A stretch of DNA of 8,662 bases from Chlamydiota bacterium. Its GTDB lineage: Bacteria; Chlamydiota; Chlamydiia; Chlamydiales; Rhabdochlamydiaceae. Below are positions 1 to 4,769 of the stretch, in pieces. Made by a program: the position numbers and the translations under genes. Below the pieces are notes generated by a model that searched no databases, was not told the origin of the DNA, and saw only the letters and a list, made by a program, of their open reading frames with translations. The stretch covers positions 1-8,662 of the forward strand of contig JAHFTN010000068.1 of the NCBI GenBank assembly GCA_023269365.1, read 5' to 3'. The first letter of the stretch is position 1. The number at the start of each line of letters is the position of its first letter.

Positions 1-1
1 G

Positions 2-175
2 TGGGCCTATGCCGAAATTGCAAGAGCGATTCAACACCCTAAAGCTGCGCGCGCTGTAGCGCAAGCCATTAGAGCCAACCCTCTGGCAATGATGATCCCT
101 TGCCATCGGGTGATTTGTACAGATCAGACTTTGGGGGGATATAGCGGTGGACTTATAAGGAAACAGCAGCGATGA
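2..175 (+). CDS. ogt: O6-methylguanine-DNA methyltransferase, C-terminal end (5' truncated by window)
   Basis: Reading from base 2 gives 57 residues that match the C-terminal DNA-binding and active-site part of the Ogt/MGMT family. They include a YAEIARAI helix, an AARAV stretch, and IPCHRVI, whose cysteine is the alkyl acceptor, followed by a GGYSGGL segment. The family transfers an alkyl group from O6-alkylguanine to that cysteine in a suicidal repair reaction. The 5' part lies outside the window. The frame ends soon after GLIRKQQR, a few residues earlier than most family members, and its TGA overlaps the ATG of the tag remnant. The early end coincides with the deletion scar that removed the front of tag, so the last residues may be foreign. 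The family call is firm; whether the gene still works is not known. Confidence 0.85.
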   Translation, partial: WAYAEIARAIQHPKAARAVAQAIRANPLAMMIPCHRVICTDQTLGGYSGGLIRKQQR

Positions 176-503
176 GCGATGGGAAGTTAGGAGAGCTCCT
201 TCTCAATCCCTCCCTCATCCGCAACCGTTTAAAAATTGAAGGCGTGCGTCGCAATGCGCGTGGATTCATAGAAATTCAGGAGGAGTGAGGGTCTTTTGCT
301 GCCTATGTGTGGAGATTTATCGGAGGCAACCCTCGCGTCAAGCAGTGGAATAGCATTAAAGTATTCTTGTTTCGACCCCGGAGAGTGAAACGCTTTCAAA
401 AGATTTGAAGAAGCGGGGGATGAATTTTGTGGGGCCCACCATCATGTACGCTTATATGCAAGCGATGGGGATGCAGGACACCTGCAAAGTCTTTCAAGAC
501 TAA
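172..503 (+). pseudogene. tag: 3-methyladenine-DNA glycosylase I remnant (C-terminal half, broken)
   Basis: Three pieces in two frames match the C-terminal half of the Tag glycosylase, which removes 3-methyladenine from DNA. From 172 comes LIRNRLKIE, the typical IRNR-K-I helix, then QEE and a TGA stop at 286-288. The same frame continues with GSFAAYVWRFI. At about 361-362 one base is missing, and the reading then follows the third frame with STPESETLSKDLKKRG and FVGPTIMYAYMQAMGM. Homology stops at about 473, where the palindromic element begins. The last residues before TAA (501-503) are encoded by that element. The N-terminal half, with the zinc-binding and pocket residues, is absent. The gene is therefore dead: 5' deletion, stop, frameshift and 3' interruption. 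Confidence 0.85.
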
Positions 504-660
504 CCTTACAAATTTAAGAAAAATAACAAGATATTAGGATGGACAGGATGAGAAAATCGGGAAATTTTTTACCTTTTTTCCATCCTGTCCATCCTAATAT
601 CTTGTTATTTTTCTCCCTGTTTTAAAGAGGGCAAGTCACAAGGACTTTGCAGGTGTCCTG
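474..660. repeat. 187-bp nested palindromic element (MITE-like), interrupting tag
   Basis: The outer arms are 474-491 and 643-660, an exact 18-bp inverted repeat. The inner arms are 518-550 and 581-613, an exact 33-bp inverted repeat around a 30-bp centre. Between outer and inner arms lie unpaired stretches, including a small local hairpin at 489-500. The left end falls exactly where tag homology stops, so it looks like an inserted or recombined element rather than native sequence. It has no coding capacity, which fits a miniature non-autonomous element or a dispersed intergenic palindrome. No target-site duplication was recognised. With the promoter region to its right it fills the gene-free stretch between tag and the operon. 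Confidence 0.75.
518..613. repeat. Perfect 33-bp inverted repeat (core hairpin of the element)
   Basis: Bases 518-550 are the exact reverse complement of 581-613. A further short A/T pairing (552-556 with 576-580) extends the stem past one bulged A at 551. The arm contains a GGATGGACAGGATG block. As RNA it would form a very stable hairpin from either strand. It could stop transcription leaving ogt/tag, although it lacks a clean U-tract immediately after the stem on the + strand. Confidence 0.85.
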
Positions 661-699
661 GAGGAAAACCAACGTTTGAAATTGTTTGGGTATAACTTG

Positions 700-724
700 A
701 ACTATTTTTATTTTTGAAATAGTT
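700..724. promoter_or_regulatory. AT-rich dyad upstream of the operon promoter
   Basis: AACTATTT at 700-707 is mirrored by AAATAGTT at 717-724 around a 9-base T-rich centre. It lies about 40 bases upstream of the proposed -35 element, so it could be a regulator site or an upstream element. Short AT-rich dyads also arise by chance in such DNA, so the assignment is weak. Confidence 0.25.
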
Positions 725-762
725 TAAATTGATTTACGCAAAAACAAAAATAATTTTACTTA

Positions 763-791
763 TTCTCATTAATTTTAGAAATTGATACAAT
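763..791 (+). promoter_or_regulatory. Putative sigma-70-type promoter of the operon
   Basis: TTCTCA (763-768, four of six matches to TTGACA) and TACAAT (786-791, close to TATAAT) are separated by 17 bases. The -10 element lies 32 bases before the ATG of the first operon gene. No other gap further along the operon is long enough to suggest a second major promoter. The region is AT-rich, so chance matches are possible. Confidence 0.4.
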
Positions 792-823
792 GACTCAGAT
801 TTTAAATTGCACGAAGAATTCAC

Positions 824-1819
824 ATGGTCACACAAGTAGAGACCGCTCCGGCACCCATACTCTATCTAGGGGCAGCACCCGTATTATATCTGGGGATCGA
901 TTCCTATTTCAATCGCATAAGTGCCATTCTTAAAAAGCACGCGGCAAGAGAGACCCCGATCGCCATGACGTTGTCTAACTGGGGTATCGAGATCTGCGAT
1001 CTGATCCTCACTCTCAAGGGCAAAGCGCTCCTCGTAGCGTTGGCTCAAAAAATCCATGAGCTGCGCTATAAGCATCTTGTGGGTTGTATGGATAATGCCC
1101 CTCTGGAAAAAGCCTTTGTATCTCACGAACGCCTATGGGATGAGTGGATGCTGCGCCATTACCTAAAGGTCGATCCAAAGAACGGCACCCCCTTTCCACT
1201 TGAGGAGTCTCTTGCCTTAGCAGAAGCAGAGCCGCTTGCAAATGAACTGATCGAATGTATGAAGGAGATGCTAAAACCGGATCAGAGTGAGGTGTTAAGT
1301 GAACTTGCAGAGTTAGTGAATCTGCTGCCCCCTCCTGATACAAGAAGGTTAGACCCCTCTAAAACTCAAGCAGCCGCAGACTGTGTGGCTCTTAGAGGGT
1401 ATCAGGAGATTGCCGATTGCATTCTTGAGCAAGAGCAGCAAAAGGACTTGGGCACCTTTTTTGAAAAAAAACTCCAAAGCTCTAAGCGAGAAACCATGGC
1501 TGCAGAGAAGCAAAATTTAAAAAATGCCACAATAGTTAGAGATGCCCTTACGGGAATAGAGCGTTTTGTAACAACATCCCTCGACTTCATCGAAACGAGC
1601 CATGCACGTACCGTCGCAAGCATGCAAGCACAACTTGAGCTAGAAAGAGAGGAGAACAGGAATTTAGAAAAAGCCATTAGGGCTGTCGAGGAAAGGGCGA
1701 GGGTCCTTGAAGCTCGATTAGATCAAGCGTTTGCAAGAATCCGCGATCTCGATGCGCAAAACCAAGCCAACGCAGCAGCTGCGAATAGCAACAGCGGCGG
1801 CGGCTGTAGCATAATGTAA
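824..1819 (+). CDS. Coiled-coil protein with C-terminal CaaX prenylation box (CSIM)
   Basis: The protein is 331 residues long and its family is not recognised. Near the N-terminus is a short tandem repeat, PILYLGAA followed by PVLYLGI (about residues 11-25), then a mostly helical region. From about residue 200 to 315 it is rich in E, K, R and A with heptad-like spacing, as in a coiled coil. A flexible tail of Ala, Asn, Ser and Gly follows, and the last four residues are Cys-Ser-Ile-Met (328-331). In eukaryotes C-a-a-X with X = Met is a farnesylation signal, and CSIM is the box of prelamin A. Some intracellular bacteria, such as Legionella, use CaaX boxes on effectors that host enzymes prenylate. 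Membrane anchoring in a host cell is therefore inferred. The start at 824 has only a weak purine stretch upstream (GAAGAA). It is the first gene of the operon, and the stop overlaps the Shine-Dalgarno region of gene 2. Confidence 0.85.
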   Translation: MVTQVETAPAPILYLGAAPVLYLGIDSYFNRISAILKKHAARETPIAMTLSNWGIEICDLILTLKGKALLVALAQKIHELRYKHLVGCMDNAPLEKAFVSHERLWDEWMLRHYLKVDPKNGTPFPLEESLALAEAEPLANELIECMKEMLKPDQSEVLSELAELVNLLPPPDTRRLDPSKTQAAADCVALRGYQEIADCILEQEQQKDLGTFFEKKLQSSKRETMAAEKQNLKNATIVRDALTGIERFVTTSLDFIETSHARTVASMQAQLELEREENRNLEKAIRAVEERARVLEARLDQAFARIRDLDAQNQANAAAANSNSGGGCSIM

Positions 1820-1825
1820 AGGAGG
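1819..1825 (+). promoter_or_regulatory. Strong ribosome binding site of gene 2, overlapping the stop of gene 1
   Basis: AAGGAGG sits four bases before the ATG at 1830 and begins at the last base of the gene 1 stop codon. It fixes the start of gene 2 and ties its translation to that of gene 1. It also supports the TAA at 1817-1819 as the true end of gene 1, and hence the CSIM tail. Confidence 0.8.
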
Positions 1826-1829
1826 CCCT

Positions 1830-2069
1830 ATGACGTCAACAACAACCCGATTTGCAGATCCCTTACAAGCGGGGATACAGGGTTCTCCCCAGAGAGGAAG
1901 ATCAGAAAACCCCTTCGCAGAGGCAAGGCAAGCCGCAAGAGAGCGCAGTGTGTCTACCTCCAGACGAACAAAGGAGAAGCTCACGGCGCTTATCCAGGAG
2001 CAGTCTGCACTCATTGAAGCTCAAGGGAGGGTCATCTCCTCGCTGACATTGCGCGTTGAGGTGTTAGAG
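1830..2069 (+). repeat. Duplicated segment, copy A (5' part of gene 2)
   Basis: This stretch encodes the 80-residue head shared with copy B at 2982-3224. Similarity is clear at the DNA level; the block coding for QAARERSVSTS is almost unchanged. It ends abruptly after VEVLE, so it is a partial gene duplication with different 3' ends. Confidence 0.85.
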
Positions 2070-2348
2070 TCAAAAGGCAACATGATGGAGCAGTTGCTGC
2101 AGGAACAGAAGAGGGCTGCAGAAGAGGCGCGTTCTGCAGAAAAAGACCGTGTAAAAAGAGTCGCTACGACAGTTGCCGACAAAAGTCAAAAAATCACTGA
2201 AAGAGCGTTGGTTTATTTAAGAGAGGTTAGACTAGAGGGCCTTTCACCCACCACAAAGGCATTGCAGATGGAATTTCACAGTGGAATGGAAAAAATTGCT
2301 AAATTAGGAATAAATATCTTAACCCAAATGGAAGAACTAAGTTTATAA
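1830..2348 (+). CDS. Coiled-coil protein, paralogue of the gene at 2982 (copy A)
   Basis: 172 residues; family not recognised. Residues 1-45 form a polar, probably disordered head with F-x-DPLQ at 9-13, PQRGR, ENPFA and a Ser/Thr/Arg stretch (RERSVSTSR). Residues 46-80 are helical (EKL-ALIQEQS, SLTLRVEVLE). A charged coiled coil follows to about 130, and then a helical tail ending EELSL. The first 80 residues match 62 residues of the protein encoded at 2982, while the remainders differ. A Ser/Thr-rich unstructured head of this kind is typical of type III secretion substrates, but no secretion signal can be proven by eye. The start is supported by an AAGGAGG site. There is no signal peptide or membrane segment. 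Confidence 0.85.
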   Translation: MTSTTTRFADPLQAGIQGSPQRGRSENPFAEARQAARERSVSTSRRTKEKLTALIQEQSALIEAQGRVISSLTLRVEVLESKGNMMEQLLQEQKRAAEEARSAEKDRVKRVATTVADKSQKITERALVYLREVRLEGLSPTTKALQMEFHSGMEKIAKLGINILTQMEELSL

Positions 2349-2352
2349 TTTT

Positions 2353-2394
2353 ATGGCAACAAGAATAAATTTTAACTCGGAGCCATTAGAATAA
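2353..2394 (+). CDS. Possible 13-codon mini-ORF coupled to gene 3
   Basis: ATG at 2353 opens a 13-codon frame whose TAA (2392-2394) overlaps the ATG of gene 3 as TAATG, the same coupling seen between genes 5 and 6. Its peptide reads T-R-I-N-F-N-S-E-P-L-E. This loosely resembles the heads of the two paralogues on either side (T-x-F-x-DPLQ). It could be a leader, a worn-down copy of the same head, or chance. There is no good Shine-Dalgarno sequence before it. Confidence 0.25.
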   Translation: MATRINFNSEPLE

Positions 2395-2957
2395 TGATTC
2401 TACCCTCTTGTAATACAGTAGATCTATACGAAAAATTTAGTCTTCTGCCAAAAGAAAAAGACCCTACAAACTTGATCCAAGTCTCTGCACTGATCACTCG
2501 CTTTGCTAAGGAGACTCTCTTAACCCGTTCTAGTTACCAAGAAGAGACCAGAACCTTTGAAATTCGGATCGTATTCCTCTCCCAACCAGACTGCACTGTC
2601 TCTGTGATCATTTCTTCTGGGGATGAAGCTTCTTTTCAATCTGATTCTAGATCTCGTAAGATAGCACTCGTTTTTCGTAGGACGGTAACGACAGCTTCCC
2701 TCTTAAAAAATAAAGAATTTTATGTACGTAACATCACAACTATTCCTAGACAATGTCCTAACTATGCACCCCTCTACTATTTTAATGAACTCGGATGTAG
2801 AGGTGTTGCAAGAGGCTTTGAAGAGTGTCAAGAATGGACAGATGCAATCCAAAGTGCAGTTCAGAAAGGGTTAGAGTTAGGTACAGATCTATTTCAAGAA
2901 GAGTTATTTATAAAAACAAACGGAAGACAGCCCATCGTCTTTGAGCGTGAATATTAA
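2394..2957 (+). CDS. Hypothetical protein, mixed alpha/beta, unrecognised
   Basis: 187 residues; family not recognised. Unlike its neighbours it is not dominated by charged helix. It has alternating hydrophobic stretches typical of beta strands (FEIRIVFLS near 56-64, TVSVIISS near 68-75, KIALVFRR near 88-95), several cysteines, an aromatic patch (YAPLYYFNELG), and a helix with EECQEWTDAIQ near the end. Its coding DNA is visibly more AT-rich than that of the large gene downstream, hinting at a separate origin. CGGAG at 2378-2382 lies 11 bases before the ATG, which is rather far. It sits between the two paralogous coiled-coil genes. A chaperone-like or partner role is possible, but nothing in the sequence shows it. 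Confidence 0.75.
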   Translation: MILPSCNTVDLYEKFSLLPKEKDPTNLIQVSALITRFAKETLLTRSSYQEETRTFEIRIVFLSQPDCTVSVIISSGDEASFQSDSRSRKIALVFRRTVTTASLLKNKEFYVRNITTIPRQCPNYAPLYYFNELGCRGVARGFEECQEWTDAIQSAVQKGLELGTDLFQEELFIKTNGRQPIVFEREY

Positions 2958-2981
2958 TTAAATTTTAGGAGAATTTAGATC

Positions 2982-3224
2982 ATGACAGCATCTACAAAGA
3001 CACAATTTATAGATCCCTTACAGGCGATGATGCAGGGTGTTCCCCAGAGAGGAAGGCCTGAAAACCCCTTCGCAGATGCAAAGCAAGCCGCAAGAGAGCG
3101 CAGTGTGTCTACCTCCAGAAAAACAAATGAGAAGCTCATGGCACTTATCCAAGAGCAATCTGATCTCATTAAAGCTCAAAGCAACCTCATCTCCTCGCTG
3201 ACATTGCGTGTTGAGGTGCTAGAG
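2982..3224 (+). repeat. Duplicated segment, copy B (5' part of gene 4)
   Basis: Partner of the segment at 1830-2069. One codon is inserted near the start; otherwise the two align end to end. Differences are spread over codon positions with several amino-acid changes, so the duplication is not recent, yet some blocks remain nearly identical. Confidence 0.85.
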
Positions 3225-3449
3225 AAGAGGCTGACAACAGGAGAACGGCTGTTCGAAACGCAAAATTTGGCTCGGATAGAAGAGATTAAGGCGCTAAAAG
3301 CGGAATTTGAAAAAGCGCTTGCGGCAGTAAGAAAAATAGCAAATCGAGCGGATTATACAGCGATTAACCATTGGCATGACGTTGGAAGAAAAGGTGACAT
3401 GGGAACGGTGGGTCCAGCAATGCGTCAAGGAACATGCCCGGAAGATTAA
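2982..3449 (+). CDS. Coiled-coil protein, paralogue of the gene at 1830 (copy B), probably frameshifted near its 3' end
   Basis: 155 residues as read; family not recognised. Residues 1-81 repeat the head of gene 2 (F-x-DPLQ, PQRGR, ENPFA, RERSVSTSR, then SLTLRVEVLE), with 62 identities. A coiled coil follows to about residue 120 (IEEIKALKAEFEKALAAVRK). The last 30 or so residues change character (His, Gly, Trp, Pro). Another + frame over 3340-3459 instead reads 40 helical, charged residues, including TLEEKVTWERW and KEHARKIKERM. It stops at TAG 3460-3462, directly against the ATG of gene 5. A one-base insertion or two-base loss between about 3340 and 3370 would explain this. The true gene may therefore end at 3462. 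AGGAG at 2967-2971 supports the start. Confidence 0.8.
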   Translation: MTASTKTQFIDPLQAMMQGVPQRGRPENPFADAKQAARERSVSTSRKTNEKLMALIQEQSDLIKAQSNLISSLTLRVEVLEKRLTTGERLFETQNLARIEEIKALKAEFEKALAAVRKIANRADYTAINHWHDVGRKGDMGTVGPAMRQGTCPED

Positions 3450-3462
3450 AGAGAGAATGTAG

Positions 3463-4161
3463 ATGATTAGACTCACAAAAACAACAACTCAAAACGCTCG
3501 TGCAGTACTACACCTGCAAACTCTCCTCTTAGAGGAGCGTCGCAGGGCTTTCTTAACAGAGCTGCTCGCCTCTCCCCTGCTCAACGAGGAGGAAAAAGCG
3601 GCGCTTGCCCAGCATCTGGCTCAACTAGAGAACGATCCTACAAGAGCGCTTGGAAATGTCCTTCTCACTGTGATCGAGGTGGCTCTATCTCGCTATGCAG
3701 AAAAAAGGCAGGTGCCTCGACCGCTTCTTGATGCAAGACAACAAACAAGAGCACTTCTCGAAGAGAGCCTGCCTATCGGAACAAACGCGACCCTATTTCT
3801 AGAAGAGCTAGAAAGAGAAATAGACGGAGCGAGGGCCCTTTACAAAAAAATGCAGGCGATCGAAGTCCGTTTCCAACAGGCTCAAGAGGAACTCCATACA
3901 AAAGCAAATACTCTCAACGAGGAAATGAACCTAGCAGCTCTACGCGCTGAGGTGATTGCCCTGCAAGAAGAGCGGCTTGCTTTCGTAGAAAGCACGATAG
4001 AAGAGGTCGAAGAGGGCTTTAAAGAGCAGCAAAGGGCTGCAGAAGAACTACAAGAAGTGGGAAAAAGGATCATCGATGCGGCAAAGCACTGGCAAAGCGC
4101 ACATGACCGCCTTCAAGGGGTTCTTAATACCGGTGAATCTGTTGTGAAGAGGATTAAATAA
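3463..4161 (+). CDS. Coiled-coil protein, unrecognised
   Basis: 232 residues, almost entirely predicted helix. The N-terminal third is a compact helical region (LLLEERRRAFLTELL, EEEKAALAQHLAQLE). From about residue 110 to 215 there is a long, Glu-rich coiled coil with heptad-like Leu/Ala/Ile spacing (FLEELEREIDGA, ALRAEVIALQEERLAF, EQQRAAEELQEVGKR). The EQQRAAEE piece echoes EQKRAAEE in gene 2, suggesting common ancestry or shared design. There is no signal peptide, membrane segment or catalytic motif. The ATG directly follows the TAG of the alternative frame of gene 4. The stop overlaps the next ATG by one base (TAATG), so genes 5 and 6 are probably translationally coupled and may work as partners. 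Confidence 0.85.
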   Translation: MIRLTKTTTQNARAVLHLQTLLLEERRRAFLTELLASPLLNEEEKAALAQHLAQLENDPTRALGNVLLTVIEVALSRYAEKRQVPRPLLDARQQTRALLEESLPIGTNATLFLEELEREIDGARALYKKMQAIEVRFQQAQEELHTKANTLNEEMNLAALRAEVIALQEERLAFVESTIEEVEEGFKEQQRAAEELQEVGKRIIDAAKHWQSAHDRLQGVLNTGESVVKRIK

Positions 4162-4769
4162 TGGTGCCTCCTGCTTCTTTTCTTGCCCAATACCAAGCAC
4201 TTGCCTCCCAAGGTCTCTCTTCAGAAGAGATTGAAAAATTTGTTTTGTCTTCACTGATAAACCAAAGGACCGCACAACTTCAAGCCGCAGCAGCGCAATA
4301 CACCGCGGCTCTTGAGAAGCGAAGAGAAGCGCGCACAGCAGAAGGAGAGTTACTCCTTGGTGAGGCGGAAAAGGCCCCTGACATTACAGATGTGGCGCGG
4401 CACACCATTAAGGCGCATACTGACATCGTGGACAAACTCGAAAAGCAAGCAGAGGCATTACAAGGTATTTTGAGTGATGCAGAAGCAGAACAAAAGCGTG
4501 TATGTGCAGCTAAAGGCGAGCTCAACAAACGGTATCAAGAGGCGCAAAAGCAACTGAAAAACACCCCGGGGGAGGTGAACTGGATGCCCGACGCAAGAAG
4601 AGATGAATTGGGAAAACGCATTACCCATTACATCGTAGAAGGGGGAAAAGCGCTAAGACAACCCCCTCCGACTCCTGCTGAGACAAGAGCTAGAGTGCAA
4701 GCGGCACTGTCTAATCCACCCCCTTACATCCCTCCAACACCCATAAAACCTGGAGGCAGCGATGCATAG
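4161..4769 (+). CDS. Coiled-coil protein with proline-rich PPPY-containing tail
   Basis: 202 residues; family not recognised. A short N-terminal region (SFLAQYQALASQGLSSEEIE) is followed by helical coiled coil from about residue 30 to 140 (AALEKRREARTAEGELL, VDKLEKQAEALQGILSDAEA, KGELNKRYQEAQKQL). The last 40 residues are proline-rich: a QPPPTP piece, then NPPPYIPPTP with PPPY at 186-189. PPxY is the known ligand of WW domains, including those of NEDD4-type ubiquitin ligases in eukaryotes. Whether it is used that way here is speculation, since proline-rich tails are common. AAGAGGA at 4148-4153 is the ribosome binding site. The gene overlaps the ends of both neighbours (1 base before, 8 bases after), a strong sign of tight co-translation. 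Confidence 0.85.
   Translation: MVPPASFLAQYQALASQGLSSEEIEKFVLSSLINQRTAQLQAAAAQYTAALEKRREARTAEGELLLGEAEKAPDITDVARHTIKAHTDIVDKLEKQAEALQGILSDAEAEQKRVCAAKGELNKRYQEAQKQLKNTPGEVNWMPDARRDELGKRITHYIVEGGKALRQPPPTPAETRARVQAALSNPPPYIPPTPIKPGGSDA
4751..4756 (+). promoter_or_regulatory. Ribosome binding site of the large repeat-protein gene
   Basis: TGGAGG lies five bases before the ATG at 4762 and inside the 3' end of gene 6. It decides the start of the 989-residue protein and shows that the 8-base overlap is real. Confidence 0.7.

Noticed and set aside
518..613. Rho-independent terminator call for the inner palindrome
   Set aside because: The stem is far longer than a normal terminator, is AT-rich at its base and belongs to a larger nested palindrome, so a mobile or dispersed repeat fits better.
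745..785. Fur-box-like AT-rich stretch before the promoter
   Set aside because: Matches to the Fur consensus are scattered and no better than expected in such AT-rich DNA.
790..823. Earlier ATG at 790 as a start for gene 1
   Set aside because: It is in a different reading frame from gene 1 and would overlap the proposed -10 element.
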